This document shows positions 25,935-36,512 of a stretch of 64,000 nucleotides of DNA, in pieces. The notes under the pieces are model-generated. The model made no database searches. It was not told the origin of the DNA and saw only the letters and a list, made by a program, of their open reading frames with translations. Each line of letters begins with the position of its first letter. Position 1 is the stretch's first letter. A program made the position numbers and the translations under genes. This DNA comes from Prevotellaceae bacterium (GTDB lineage: Bacteria > Bacteroidota > Bacteroidia > Bacteroidales > Bacteroidaceae): NCBI GenBank assembly GCA_028723525.1, contig JAQYET010000108.1, positions 1 to 64,000 of the forward strand, in the 5' to 3' direction.

Positions 25935-28900
25935 ATGGAACATCTTATTGCAAACACAGGAATTCATTTCATCACGAAGGAAATAGAGTTCAATCCTTCA
26001 GAACCATTGTTACTAAGCAGCGGAAAGGCACTAAAGTATTCTTTTTGTGACACGACCGACTTTATTGAACACAAAAGAGTTTTCGATTTGCTATATTATA
26101 ATAATGAGGAAGATGTATATATTCCCGTATCGGAATTGGCAGCGACGGAAAATGCGGTAGTGTGCCGTTCCAACGGGCGAGAAGAGATAGATGAGGCCGG
26201 AATGATAACAATGGAGCCTGATTACAAAGCGACTCTCTTCTCTACGTATAAAGATGATGACGAAGGTGTGATAAACATCAGCTCGCTCCAATCTTTCAGG
26301 GTAAAAGACCCTGTTGACGACAAGACACAGATACCTGCCTTTGAACGATTGTTAGACAAATGGCTTCCAATGCCGATGTTCTACAAGGAGGCCGATGGTA
26401 TAACGAGCGATGTCCCAAAGGGTTGGTGTCGCATGAAAATGCAAAAGACCGGCAACGGCAAAAGAAAAGGAAACTTCAATTATCGTCTCATCTGGGCATT
26501 CGACACAGAGTTAGGAGCAAACGAGTTATCGGTTTTCCGCCCGTTCATTTCTGAATATGACAATGGTTCTGCAGATTTCTGTCTGTGCAACAAGGCTTCT
26601 TTATTGTTGGATTTTATATCTTCAAACGAAATGTTCCATTCCTTTTCAGACTATATCGCATCTTTATTAGGTATTGATCTCGAAAAGGAAAATAGCAGAT
26701 ACTACAAAGCCTTCTATATTTATTTCATAAACTTCATACGCTTATCGGGCGGAGCACCGGAGGTTTCGCTGCACAACAATAAGAAAAAAGAAATAAACGT
26801 TGACCTCGTTCTTGATATTGGAAACTCCAGAACCTGCGGCGTATTGTTCGAAGAGGGGGAGTTCACAAGAGGAAAGATGCTTGAACTTCGCGACCTGTCA
26901 GAGCCTTGGAAAACATACGAGAACAAGACTTTCGACATGCGCATCGTATTCAGAAAAACAGATTTCGGCAATGACATAGTGCTGGAGGATGAAGAAATGT
27001 TCAGGTGGAAAAGTTTCGTACGTGTCGGAGAGGAGGCGCGAAGACTTGTCTATAAGTCGATTGAGGATGAAGGAATATCTGAAAAAACAACTAACTATTC
27101 AAGTCCGAAGAGGTATCTTTGGGACACCAAGAAATATGATGGTCAGTGGGAGAACCTCATTTCATCAGACGACCCATTCAACATCCTGCTTTCCAACGAC
27201 ATTTCAATACCCGGGCTTTCCAACCTTTTCGATGACGACGGGACATACAAAAAAGAGGGAGACGACAAGGCGGATAAAGCAGAACTGCTGGACTTTGAGG
27301 AAAAAGAAAATCATTATTCACGCTCGTCATTGATGACGTTCACATTCATCGAGATTTTCCAACAGGCAATAATGCAGGTAAATTCCATAAAATACAGGCA
27401 GCAATGGGGGAACGTTGATTGTAGAAGAAATATAAGGAATGTCATCATAACATGCCCTACGGCAATGCCTCTTAGAGAGCAGATAATACTGCGCCAAAGC
27501 GCAGCAAATGCCTATGAAGCACTAACACGATGCTTGCCGGGACTCGGAATGGCAGAAATAACACCTTCTGCCACATCATTGAAAATAACAGATGAATTTG
27601 CCGACACGAACAAGCGAGTATGGTCATACGACGAAGCCTCTTGCTGTCAGTTGGTATATCTATATGCCGAAATAGCTCAAAGATACAGCGGAGAAATAGA
27701 TAAATTCTTCGAACTGAAAGGACATGTAAGGAAAGAGTTGAAAGAAGAAGGATATGAGGGCAATGCCTTGACCATAGGAACGGTTGACATTGGTGCCGGA
27801 ACTACCGATGTCATGGTGTGCTCATACGAATGCGACGGCAAAGGGCAGAGCCGTATTGTACCCACGCCTCTGTTCTGGGACAGTTTCTATCTCGCAGGTG
27901 ACGACATACTCAGAAACCTCGTTCAGAACATTGTCATAGAGGGAAAACATCATGAAAATGCCGATTTGGGAAACATCAGTTCGGCACTGACAGCAAGAAT
28001 AGTGGCTATGTCGGACCAAGAACTACTGTCACTACCATGTCTGGAAAACATAGTGTATAAAAACAAGGTCAACGATATTATAATAACCATTGACGATGAC
28101 GAGAAAAAAGACAAGAAAATTGCATTTGCTTCCAATCTCGTACACGACTTTTTCGGTGTTGACAGTTCGATGATGAGCTTCAAGGACAGAAGATGCCGCA
28201 ATGACTTCAACACACAAATCTCTGTCCCAATAGCACAACGCATGCTTGAACTTCTGCGCACACACAGACCGTCAAAGCTTTATACATTTGACGATTTCTT
28301 TGGCAGCGTAAAGCCGGCACAGTATCTTTTGGAATATTTCGAGCGTCATTTCGGATTCAGATTTGAACAACTTAACTGGAGATACGATCCTTTCGAGATA
28401 GGAGAAATAGTAAAAGCGACAATGGAGCCTTTGATGAAGCAACTGGCACTTGTGCTATATGCTCAACATTGTGACATAATAGTACTTGCCGGAAGGCCCA
28501 CTTCGCTGGATGTTATAACCGAACTTTTCATAAAATATGTTCCCGTTTCACCCGACCGACTTGTACGACTCAACGAATATCGTGTCGGCTCATGGTTCCC
28601 CACCGCAGATGGTCAGGGCTATTTCTATGACCAGAAAGCGATAGTGGCAGTGGGAGGCATGGTAGGATATGCTGCCTCGCATACAGGTCTTAAAGGTTTG
28701 GTGATAGATTTTTCCAAGATGATAAAGAAGATGAAATCCACGGCAAACTACATCGGAGAATACAATTCCCGTCGCCAGCAGGTGGAGAAGTCCATACTCT
28801 CTCCGTCTTCATCAACAGCATCATTACACATACCTGTATTCCCGGCATTCATCGGCTGTAAGCAACTGGACTCGCCAATATATCAAGCAAGACCGTTATA

Positions 28901-29111
28901 CGCCATTTATAACAGGAGTAAACACAATTCATTGAACGTTACAATTTCGAGAAACTTTTATGATGACAAGGAAGAACTGAAGTTAGAGGAAGTCACGGAT
29001 GCCGGAAATAACACCCTACCTAAGGGTTCCGTGGAACTCGTTCAACAGTCATTGGTGGACGACGGGAAATATTGGTTGGACAAAGGTGAATTTGAATTAA
29101 GCATCAGATAA
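25935..29111 (+). CDS. SrfB-like protein, Hsp70/actin-fold ATPase
   Basis: This 1058-residue protein has the length and landmarks of the SrfB 'virulence factor' family, named from the Salmonella srfABC locus, whose biochemical role is unknown. The actin/Hsp70 nucleotide-binding motifs are intact. Phosphate-1 is LVLDIGNSRTCGVLF (D294), phosphate-2 is TVDIGAGTTDVMVCSY (D618), and an adenosine motif IIVLAGRPTSLDVI lies at 848-861. AVGGMVGYAASHTGL follows near residue 910. Residues 1-285 form a separate N-terminal region. No signal peptide or membrane helix is seen, so it should be cytoplasmic. It is followed after 14 bp by the SrfC-like gene, the same pairing as in Proteobacteria. Confidence 0.85.
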   Translation: MEHLIANTGIHFITKEIEFNPSEPLLLSSGKALKYSFCDTTDFIEHKRVFDLLYYNNEEDVYIPVSELAATENAVVCRSNGREEIDEAGMITMEPDYKATLFSTYKDDDEGVINISSLQSFRVKDPVDDKTQIPAFERLLDKWLPMPMFYKEADGITSDVPKGWCRMKMQKTGNGKRKGNFNYRLIWAFDTELGANELSVFRPFISEYDNGSADFCLCNKASLLLDFISSNEMFHSFSDYIASLLGIDLEKENSRYYKAFYIYFINFIRLSGGAPEVSLHNNKKKEINVDLVLDIGNSRTCGVLFEEGEFTRGKMLELRDLSEPWKTYENKTFDMRIVFRKTDFGNDIVLEDEEMFRWKSFVRVGEEARRLVYKSIEDEGISEKTTNYSSPKRYLWDTKKYDGQWENLISSDDPFNILLSNDISIPGLSNLFDDDGTYKKEGDDKADKAELLDFEEKENHYSRSSLMTFTFIEIFQQAIMQVNSIKYRQQWGNVDCRRNIRNVIITCPTAMPLREQIILRQSAANAYEALTRCLPGLGMAEITPSATSLKITDEFADTNKRVWSYDEASCCQLVYLYAEIAQRYSGEIDKFFELKGHVRKELKEEGYEGNALTIGTVDIGAGTTDVMVCSYECDGKGQSRIVPTPLFWDSFYLAGDDILRNLVQNIVIEGKHHENADLGNISSALTARIVAMSDQELLSLPCLENIVYKNKVNDIIITIDDDEKKDKKIAFASNLVHDFFGVDSSMMSFKDRRCRNDFNTQISVPIAQRMLELLRTHRPSKLYTFDDFFGSVKPAQYLLEYFERHFGFRFEQLNWRYDPFEIGEIVKATMEPLMKQLALVLYAQHCDIIVLAGRPTSLDVITELFIKYVPVSPDRLVRLNEYRVGSWFPTADGQGYFYDQKAIVAVGGMVGYAASHTGLKGLVIDFSKMIKKMKSTANYIGEYNSRRQQVEKSILSPSSSTASLHIPVFPAFIGCKQLDSPIYQARPLYAIYNRSKHNSLNVTISRNFYDDKEELKLEEVTDAGNNTLPKGSVELVQQSLVDDGKYWLDKGEFELSIR

Positions 29112-29125
29112 AAAATAATGCAATT

Positions 29126-32005
29126 ATGATACAGAGAATATTATCACAGATTACGAATATCAACGAGTCGCTGGCATGGATAAAGAAGTATCGTCCCGAT
29201 GACTACGAGCAGAAATTCCTTCAACTTGTAGAAAACCGCAGAATGCTGAAACGCATTGCTGCCGCTTCAGAGCACAACCCGGGTATTGCCGCTTTCGGCA
29301 AAAGCCAAGTAGGGAAGTCTTATCTCATAAGTTGCCTGCTTCAGGATAACGGCAAGCCATTCATGGTGAAGGCGGGCGGGAAGTCATACAACTTCGTTTA
29401 CAAAATCAATCCGCCAAGCGTAGAAGGAGGAGGCATTGAATCAACCGGAGTGGTAACACGTTTTTCATCATTCAAGCGGCAAGGCTCCATCTACAATAGG
29501 GAACTACCGGTACTAATCAGTACGTTCTCCGTGGCAGACATCATTACGATATTGTCAGACAGTTATTACAACGACTTCGGCGACTATTCCATAATGAGCG
29601 AAAACGAAATAAAGGAACTTTGTGAGAATTGGGAAAACACCTACGGTTCGAGGGAGGTGTTATCAAATCCAATCATTACTGCCGATGACATTATAAACCT
29701 CAAATTCTATTTCGTCAAGCACATCAATAATGCTCAGACATTCAACAAGTCTTCGATATTCGACCGCCTTGCATTGCTGATTGAAAAAATACCTCAAGAT
29801 GATTATGCCGAAGTATTCTCCAATCTGTGGAACAGGCATAATATTCTCACTACACTTTTCAACAAACTGTTCAGCACTCTGCGCGTATTCGGCTTCTCTA
29901 AAAGAATCTATTTGCCGATAAATTCGGTATTACACGAGGGAGTGCGCGAAGATACTATAATGAGTGTGCAGTGTCTGAAGCAGTTGTTCCACGAGAATTC
30001 CGCCAACTACACAACAGATGTATATATAAATAAAGGTGGAGAATACGTAAAATGTGCATCCGGCATGCCGAAAAGCGAGATTTGTGCGATTTGTTCCGAG
30101 GTAGTATTCAAGATTGATGACGAATTTTTATCAAGTGAGCGACCTTACGAATGGGAGAGTATGGACGACGATGTGAAAACACGTATCAGTCACGCCCCCG
30201 TCAAGATGGAAATGCTGAAAGACAACGACCTGCTCGACTTTCCCGGAGCACGAGCAAGAGAACAGGAGGCTCTTTCAAAACTGAACTCCGGAAATGTACT
30301 CGATTTCTTCTTGAGAGGAAAAGTTGCATATCTGTTCAACAGGTATAATGAGAACATGGACATCAATATCCTCCTGTATTGCCACCACAACAAAGATAAC
30401 GATGTTACCAACCTTTATAAAATGCTTGAGGACTGGGTGTGCAACTATGTAGGAGACTCTGCCGAAAGCCGAAGGAAGAAACTGGAACTGACAAAACGCT
30501 CACCATTGTTCTATATAGGAACGATGTTCAACATCGACATGGAACTTGGCAAGGGGGGCGAAGTGTCAGAAAAAGCAATCGAACAACGCTGGATAGGGCG
30601 ATTTGAAACAGTTGTGAACAGGCAGTGTTTCCATAGGGGAACTGTTGATTGGGTGAGAAACTGGACAAGAGAAGGAGAAAACTTCAAAAACAGTTACGTA
30701 CTGCGCGACTATAAATTCTCTGAGAACCTTTACGACGGGTTTGAAGAAACCGGAAGCGAACAATCATCTAAAATGAGCGCGACATATTATGAAATGATGC
30801 GCAAGACATTTATAGGAAACGAGCACGTGAAAAGTCTCTTTGCCGACCCTGCCATGTCGTGGGATGTTGCAGCAACGAGGAATAACGATGGAGCACTTCA
30901 TATTATAGAACATCTTTCTGATGTTACCGAGCGAATGGATGTCGCGAGGGAGAGTGACTTCAATAATATTCTTGAAAATGTTTGCTCAAACGTAATGAAG
31001 ATAATGAAAGACTATCACATTTCTGAAAACGTTGACGAGCTCCTCGAAGCAAATATTCGCAAGGCAAAGGCTATATTCAGGGAAATGGACTTCACCTGCA
31101 ATAACGACAATTATTATTTCGGACACCTGATACAACGGTTGCAAATGACAGAGACTGCGTCATATCGAATAATACACAACATCATGCAAAGTCCGGAAAT
31201 AAACGGTCAGGTGAATGATTTCAAAGATTATGAGATAATTCGTAACTCTTGTAAGAATAACGGGCATCCGCTTGAAAGCGCAAACAGCGACACAGAGAAA
31301 TGGCAATGTATCATAGAAACATACGGCTTCATATCGAGGGATGAGGCTGCCGATTTCCTAAAGAGGAAAAACATTGTTACGGAAAGACTGTTCTCCGGCG
31401 AATATAAACGCAAAATCAACTCCTGCATAATCGCAGATAATGTTTATGAAAAATGGATAGCAAGTATTAAGTCTGTCGATTTCATGAAGACGTTCACAGA
31501 CGACATGAACTTTGACGGAGTGATAATGGGAAACCTTATAGACAACATAATTTCCACCTCACGGTTGCGTAACCTACCTGACATAATGGCGGAGGTGATT
31601 GCCCAATATGTGAATGTGGTGAACATACATACCGCCAACGAGAGCCTTTTGGCAGACATGTTGGCAAGCAAAATTAACGACTTCGTTCTTGATTTCGGAT
31701 TTCGGTATATACCTGAACAGGATATTGAAAAAGCAAAGAAACTATGTGAGAAACGTCACCTACAGGCTTTCAACTATGTGCTGAGGGAAGAGGTCGTTGT
31801 CTCCAAAGAAGAAGACCTGACATGTATGTTCAACGAGATGTCAACAAATCCTAAGAGCATACTCCACTCCTTTGACGACAACTACAACAAATGGATAGAG
31901 TTCATGTTCATATCGTTTATTGTCAATTTGGAAATACCCGACTTCGACCATGATGCAAACATGGCTCTTTCGGAGATATTGGATAAAATAAGAGAACCTA
32001 AATGA
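29126..32005 (+). CDS. SrfC-like P-loop NTPase
   Basis: This 959-residue protein begins with a helical segment. A P-loop FGKSQVGKSYL follows (G58-S65), then LLDFPGARA (D371-G374), which fits the G3/Walker-B DxPG of dynamin-like and septin-like GTPases. A long helical C-terminal half follows, with no membrane segment. The combination and the position behind SrfB match the SrfC 'putative virulence factor' family. A canonical NKxD (G4) is not obvious; TMFNIDM near residue 470 is the closest, so nucleotide specificity is open. It probably partners with SrfB, possibly as a large self-assembling NTPase. Partnership and assembly are inferred. Confidence 0.8.
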   Translation: MIQRILSQITNINESLAWIKKYRPDDYEQKFLQLVENRRMLKRIAAASEHNPGIAAFGKSQVGKSYLISCLLQDNGKPFMVKAGGKSYNFVYKINPPSVEGGGIESTGVVTRFSSFKRQGSIYNRELPVLISTFSVADIITILSDSYYNDFGDYSIMSENEIKELCENWENTYGSREVLSNPIITADDIINLKFYFVKHINNAQTFNKSSIFDRLALLIEKIPQDDYAEVFSNLWNRHNILTTLFNKLFSTLRVFGFSKRIYLPINSVLHEGVREDTIMSVQCLKQLFHENSANYTTDVYINKGGEYVKCASGMPKSEICAICSEVVFKIDDEFLSSERPYEWESMDDDVKTRISHAPVKMEMLKDNDLLDFPGARAREQEALSKLNSGNVLDFFLRGKVAYLFNRYNENMDINILLYCHHNKDNDVTNLYKMLEDWVCNYVGDSAESRRKKLELTKRSPLFYIGTMFNIDMELGKGGEVSEKAIEQRWIGRFETVVNRQCFHRGTVDWVRNWTREGENFKNSYVLRDYKFSENLYDGFEETGSEQSSKMSATYYEMMRKTFIGNEHVKSLFADPAMSWDVAATRNNDGALHIIEHLSDVTERMDVARESDFNNILENVCSNVMKIMKDYHISENVDELLEANIRKAKAIFREMDFTCNNDNYYFGHLIQRLQMTETASYRIIHNIMQSPEINGQVNDFKDYEIIRNSCKNNGHPLESANSDTEKWQCIIETYGFISRDEAADFLKRKNIVTERLFSGEYKRKINSCIIADNVYEKWIASIKSVDFMKTFTDDMNFDGVIMGNLIDNIISTSRLRNLPDIMAEVIAQYVNVVNIHTANESLLADMLASKINDFVLDFGFRYIPEQDIEKAKKLCEKRHLQAFNYVLREEVVVSKEEDLTCMFNEMSTNPKSILHSFDDNYNKWIEFMFISFIVNLEIPDFDHDANMALSEILDKIREPK

Positions 32006-32033
32006 CAATTATCAAACTTATCGTACCACAAAT

Positions 32034-33638
32034 ATGAAGAAGATATTATTCTATAACAACGAAACCGATGCGGCTTTCAAGCCTTGGAAACCTCGTGGAT
32101 TTATGGGATGTATGGGGCGGTTTCTGCTCTTTCTGTTTCTCCTGCTCACGATGCTTCTCTTACTTTCACTGTTCAGGAGATGCACCCCCGAACATTATAC
32201 GAGAGACGACATCCCGGATGAGATACTAAATCCGCCACAGCAACCCCTTGTTCCCATTGACACCACCGACACCGGAGGTTTCCCGGGAAGGATAGAAAAT
32301 CCAGGACCAAACCTACCGGGAGAAGAGGATAACCGCCTTCCGCCGGTCAACGACGATGACGTGGTGGTCAACAATGACTCTATCAGGGTTATTGGAAATG
32401 CTCTGAACGTAATTCTCAATTCGGATGCAAACGATGATACGTTCAGGCAATTTGCAAGTAAATTCAAACAAGCATACTCGAGCGACAAATATAAGATAAC
32501 ATATTACGAAACGAGAACGAAACTCTTGCAGATAAACGTGCCTGAAGAAGAAAGAGAGAGAATGCTGAAAGAACTGCCGAGAAAGATTACCGGGATTTCT
32601 TTCAAGGTGTTCGAGGAAGAAATGTTGGAACCTCATGCCTCCCAACCGAATGATATGATATTCTCAAGTGCCATGCTATCTTGGTATTTTGACCCAATAC
32701 AGGCGTATGACGCATGGCAGATTACAACAGGTTCGCCGAATATTACCGTAGCGATAATTGACTCTTATTTCGACTTGCGACATCCCGACCTAAACAGTAA
32801 TAGAATCGTGAAGCCATACAGCGTGGAGCGTGGGACAGGTAACGTCTTACCTCCAACCAACTCAACAGAAGACTGCTCGCACGGAACAAGGGTCGCTTCG
32901 CAGGCAATAGGAACCATGAATAATCGTGCAGCAATGTGCGGAATTGCCCCGAATTGCAAATTCATGCCTATAAGTTTAAGTAACTACATGACAAGCATCA
33001 GAATAGTTCAAGCATTGCTATATGCGATATATCAGGGGGCGGACGTCGTTAATTTGTCATTAGGATTGGCATTCCCCGAGTATGCTCAAGACATTCCGAT
33101 AGAGGAACAAATAAGCATTGCAGAGAACTGGGGTAAACAGTTGGAGGATATTTACAACTATATCTACAAACTGGCAGACGAAAGAAACGTAACAATAGTT
33201 TGGGCTGCGGGTAATTCAAATACCTACACAGCAATGGATCCCAAAGACCGTAATGAGAACACTGTGCGTGTTTCCGCAATAGGTCCGGACCTGAAGAAGG
33301 CTTCCTTCAGTTGTTTCGGTAACTTCCCGGAAAGAAATCTCTTCCACTCTACGGTATCCGCACCGGGCGTAAATATTTTAGGAGCTGTGCCAAACCGCAC
33401 TTATGACATAGGTCCCGGTACAAGTTTCGCAGCACCATTGGTGAGCGGTGCCATTGCATTGATGAAGAGCGTAAACCCCAACCTTTCAAACAAACAGATA
33501 GTGGGAATACTGCGGAATACAGGAAAGCCGGTAACTGGAAATAACACTATCGGACCGATACTGCAAATAAAGGATGCACTCATAAAAGCGAAACAGACAA
33601 GAGGAGAAGCACCAAACAGAAGAAATAACAATTTATAA
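32034..33638 (+). CDS. Membrane-anchored subtilisin-like (S8) serine protease
   Basis: This 534-residue protein has one hydrophobic helix near residues 29-46 (FLLFLFLLLTMLLLLSLF), a proline- and aspartate-rich linker, and a propeptide-like domain (about 115-200). The S8 catalytic domain follows. The triad is complete: D243 in VAIIDSYFDLRHPDL, H283 in CSHGTRVASQ, and S464 in GPGTSFAAPLVSGA, with the oxyanion asparagine N394 in AAGNSNT. Positive charges before the helix suggest the protease domain faces the periplasm. Subtilases in NTPase-gated operons are often effectors kept inactive until triggered. That role is inferred from context; the fold and triad are seen directly. Confidence 0.9.
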   Translation: MKKILFYNNETDAAFKPWKPRGFMGCMGRFLLFLFLLLTMLLLLSLFRRCTPEHYTRDDIPDEILNPPQQPLVPIDTTDTGGFPGRIENPGPNLPGEEDNRLPPVNDDDVVVNNDSIRVIGNALNVILNSDANDDTFRQFASKFKQAYSSDKYKITYYETRTKLLQINVPEEERERMLKELPRKITGISFKVFEEEMLEPHASQPNDMIFSSAMLSWYFDPIQAYDAWQITTGSPNITVAIIDSYFDLRHPDLNSNRIVKPYSVERGTGNVLPPTNSTEDCSHGTRVASQAIGTMNNRAAMCGIAPNCKFMPISLSNYMTSIRIVQALLYAIYQGADVVNLSLGLAFPEYAQDIPIEEQISIAENWGKQLEDIYNYIYKLADERNVTIVWAAGNSNTYTAMDPKDRNENTVRVSAIGPDLKKASFSCFGNFPERNLFHSTVSAPGVNILGAVPNRTYDIGPGTSFAAPLVSGAIALMKSVNPNLSNKQIVGILRNTGKPVTGNNTIGPILQIKDALIKAKQTRGEAPNRRNNNL

Positions 33639-33652
33639 AAACCTATAAAAAC

Positions 33653-34648
33653 ATGAATAAGAAAAAAACATCGAAAGGCGTTACTATCGCAAACGTGATA
33701 TCAATAGTAGGACTTGTGCTCCTCTTGGTATTCACCTTTATAGGGCACGCCTACATAAGTGGAGGAGAAACGGGATGGGATATATTGGTCTCCGTAGGAG
33801 TAACGGCATTATCGGCTTTACTCTTGTGGTTTATGATAAAAGCCAAAGGAGCAGAAAACCAACTCGACAAGTGGAAGATTGCAGAATACGCTGCACTCGG
33901 CATATACATAATATTTGCAATTCCTGCATCTTTGTTCGGAGGGATAATGCAGTTCTTTGTGGTCAACGACAGGAAAGCAGAAATAAAACAATATGCCACT
34001 TCCGATTTGGACAATATAGAGAATGTATTCAAAATATACAACGACTCCGTAGGAAAATGGATTAGCGTTACACACTCGGGACTAAGAGCAGCAGTGGGCG
34101 ACGGCGCAGAAAGAGACTTGTCGCTTGACAGATTTTTCACCGACAAAGGCATCAGTGCCAATCAAGGAGGTGTAAACAAACACATTGAAATTCAGAGAAA
34201 CAGTTTTATTATAAACAGGGAGAGCAGTGACGGAATTTATGGAATTTTCAAAGCAAAAAGGAGCGAAATAGAAACCTCTGTCGGAAATTGGAACATAATA
34301 GAGATTCCAAAGCAGGCAAAGATGCTTGACGAGCTGGCTTCTTCAGTAATAGAAAAGGTCAATGAGAAACTCGGAGACAACAAGGCGTATTTCCCACGCG
34401 TGACACAAGATGCGTCATCAAGCAAGTATGTTTTGGGAAACAACCAGAATAACGGCTTCAAAATTAAGGAAATAAGCAGTTCACTAAAATTTAAGAACGA
34501 GCTAAGCAAAGGAGGTATAAGCATTACCGCCATAGCAATAGTGCTCGTGATACACCTTATTATATTGTTCAACTACATCGTTGCCCATCGCACTCATACA
34601 TACAGAGCCGGAATGTTCAAAGAAGAAGATGGGGCAAAGGCACTATAA
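33653..34648 (+). CDS. Multi-pass membrane protein, unknown
   Basis: I do not recognise this 331-residue protein. It has three N-terminal membrane helices at about residues 12-34, 42-62 and 79-103. A soluble domain of about 185 residues follows, with alternating polar beta-like segments, and one last helix near 291-311. The soluble domain therefore sits on one side of the membrane, looped between helices. It has no catalytic motif. It lies 14 bp after the protease and its 3' end may overlap the next gene's start region, so it is part of the same unit. A membrane receptor or scaffold role would fit the position. Confidence 0.7.
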   Translation: MNKKKTSKGVTIANVISIVGLVLLLVFTFIGHAYISGGETGWDILVSVGVTALSALLLWFMIKAKGAENQLDKWKIAEYAALGIYIIFAIPASLFGGIMQFFVVNDRKAEIKQYATSDLDNIENVFKIYNDSVGKWISVTHSGLRAAVGDGAERDLSLDRFFTDKGISANQGGVNKHIEIQRNSFIINRESSDGIYGIFKAKRSEIETSVGNWNIIEIPKQAKMLDELASSVIEKVNEKLGDNKAYFPRVTQDASSSKYVLGNNQNNGFKIKEISSSLKFKNELSKGGISITAIAIVLVIHLIILFNYIVAHRTHTYRAGMFKEEDGAKAL

Positions 34649-34673
34649 ACAACAAATCCAAAACATCTTAAAC

Positions 34674-36491
34674 ATGGCAAAACTCACACCAATATTGAGA
34701 GCAGAACTTATAAGGAGGGCTAACAGTATCAATGTAAAAACACTGTTAGAATATATTTTAACCGGAGAAATAAGCCTCTCCGAAATACCAAACCTCGCTG
34801 AAGACCGCAGGATATACATAGAACATGAAATCGGTAACATGCCTAATCCTAACGAGCAGGCAGAATGGAATGAAATAGAATCTATCAAAAGCAACCCAAT
34901 TCTTACCACAGACTTATCTGTTGCAGAGAACCTTCGAGACAGATTGGCGGAATACATCGGTAGGTGGAAGAATGTTAACCCTCCGCAAAATCATGTGGAA
35001 GAGGCAAAAGAAATGAGAAGAACGATTGAAGAAAAAATTGCAGAAATCGTTAGGAATGTGGAGGAGAGCGACTGGAATAAAGTTGATACCTTCAGCAAGA
35101 CAGCCTTGCTCAAGCACCTCTCAACCTACCCTTCCACTACTCATAAGGACGAAATCGATGACTTATTCTGGGAGCTAACCAATAAAGAGAATTTTGAGGA
35201 ACTTCAAAACTATCAGAGCATTTTCCCGCAAGGAAGACATTTTATAGATTCAAAACGTCTGTTAGACAGCTTCGTGGAATGGGACAACATAAGAAACACG
35301 AATGATATTTTCCTAATCAACGACTACCTGCGTAACAATCCGGAAACCCCTTTCCAGCAACAAGCACTTACACTCGTCACTAAGTTGAAGCAAGCAGAAA
35401 TAGAAGCGATGAGGAATAGCCCTAACACTTATGAAGTTACGCGCCTGTTTAACTTATTAAACAGAGAGATATTCTCTGACTTCGAACTCATCAATGCAGG
35501 GGTGATTACACAGAACATTCTTGAAGTTTTGCGCAATTCCGACATAAAGTCAGACTTGCCGGATGTCTATCAAGCGATAGAAAAATCGTATGCGGAATGT
35601 AAGGAGGGTTATACTGACGTATATTTCTTTGGAGTACCTTCCACGGGTAAAACCTGCGTGCTTATGGGGCTTTCACGTTCAAAAGAACTCCACATAAACC
35701 TTGCTTCCGGAGGTGGAGAATATGCTTCCACGCTTCAGCAATATACTGATTTAGGAATGGTTGTCCCGGCAACCCCCGGATCGTTTGTAACTTCGCTTGA
35801 GGCAACGATAACCCAAGGGGGGGGTAAGGCAGAGGCTGTTCATAAAATAAACCTTATCGAAATGGCTGGTGAAGATTTTGTATATAACATTGCCAACAAC
35901 CCTGAACACGTATTCACATTTGAGGATATGGGGCATGATGCTACAAGGCTTCTTAGTAACGAAAACCGCAAAGTGTTCTTTTTGATAATAGACCCCACTA
36001 CAAATATCATCAAATTCAATCGCTGGCAAGTTGACAAATATGACGAAGAAACCGGTGAGCCTTTAGAAAGGCACTTCGTCAATGTAATCGCAAATCAACG
36101 CACGGTCATAAACAAAATGGTGAATCTGTTTGAAGCCCCCGGGAATGCAGAGATTATGAAAAAGGTTGACTCCATTCATATCATAATGACAAAGTCTGAC
36201 CTACTTGGGAACGTCATAGACAGAGAAGACAAGGCATTGAGAATATTCAGGGAAAAGTTTGAAGGAGATATTCTCGAGCCACTAATCAATTTGTGCAAGG
36301 AATATAACATCAATTTCCAGACAAACTTCCATCCTAACCTATACACTTTCAGCCTTGGAAATTTCTATATCGGAGGCTTATATGAATACGACCAAACCGA
36401 CTCTAACCGTTTGGTCAAAGCTATAAAGAACTCCAGCAGGAGCGTTATACGCAATTCATGGTGGGAAAAATTTAAAGACTCTATAAATTAA
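34674..36491 (+). CDS. TRAFAC-like GTPase with N-terminal helical region
   Basis: This is a 605-residue protein from the chosen ATG at 34674. Longer starts at 34629 and 34581 overlap the previous gene and look less natural. Residues 1-310 are helical and repeat-like, with no known motif. A GTPase domain follows: P-loop FGVPSTGKTCVLMGLS (G320-T327), INLIEMAGED (E396-G399, a G3 motif with Glu for the usual Asp) and IIMTKSDLLGN (T506-D509, G4). These resemble the GTPases that Aravind and colleagues describe in bacterial conflict operons. A run of eight G bases at 35817-35824 codes for Gly-Gly-Gly just before G3. Loss or gain of one base would truncate the domain. Confidence 0.75.
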   Translation: MAKLTPILRAELIRRANSINVKTLLEYILTGEISLSEIPNLAEDRRIYIEHEIGNMPNPNEQAEWNEIESIKSNPILTTDLSVAENLRDRLAEYIGRWKNVNPPQNHVEEAKEMRRTIEEKIAEIVRNVEESDWNKVDTFSKTALLKHLSTYPSTTHKDEIDDLFWELTNKENFEELQNYQSIFPQGRHFIDSKRLLDSFVEWDNIRNTNDIFLINDYLRNNPETPFQQQALTLVTKLKQAEIEAMRNSPNTYEVTRLFNLLNREIFSDFELINAGVITQNILEVLRNSDIKSDLPDVYQAIEKSYAECKEGYTDVYFFGVPSTGKTCVLMGLSRSKELHINLASGGGEYASTLQQYTDLGMVVPATPGSFVTSLEATITQGGGKAEAVHKINLIEMAGEDFVYNIANNPEHVFTFEDMGHDATRLLSNENRKVFFLIIDPTTNIIKFNRWQVDKYDEETGEPLERHFVNVIANQRTVINKMVNLFEAPGNAEIMKKVDSIHIIMTKSDLLGNVIDREDKALRIFREKFEGDILEPLINLCKEYNINFQTNFHPNLYTFSLGNFYIGGLYEYDQTDSNRLVKAIKNSSRSVIRNSWWEKFKDSIN

Positions 36492-36512
36492 AAATAAAAA
36501 CATAATATTGTC

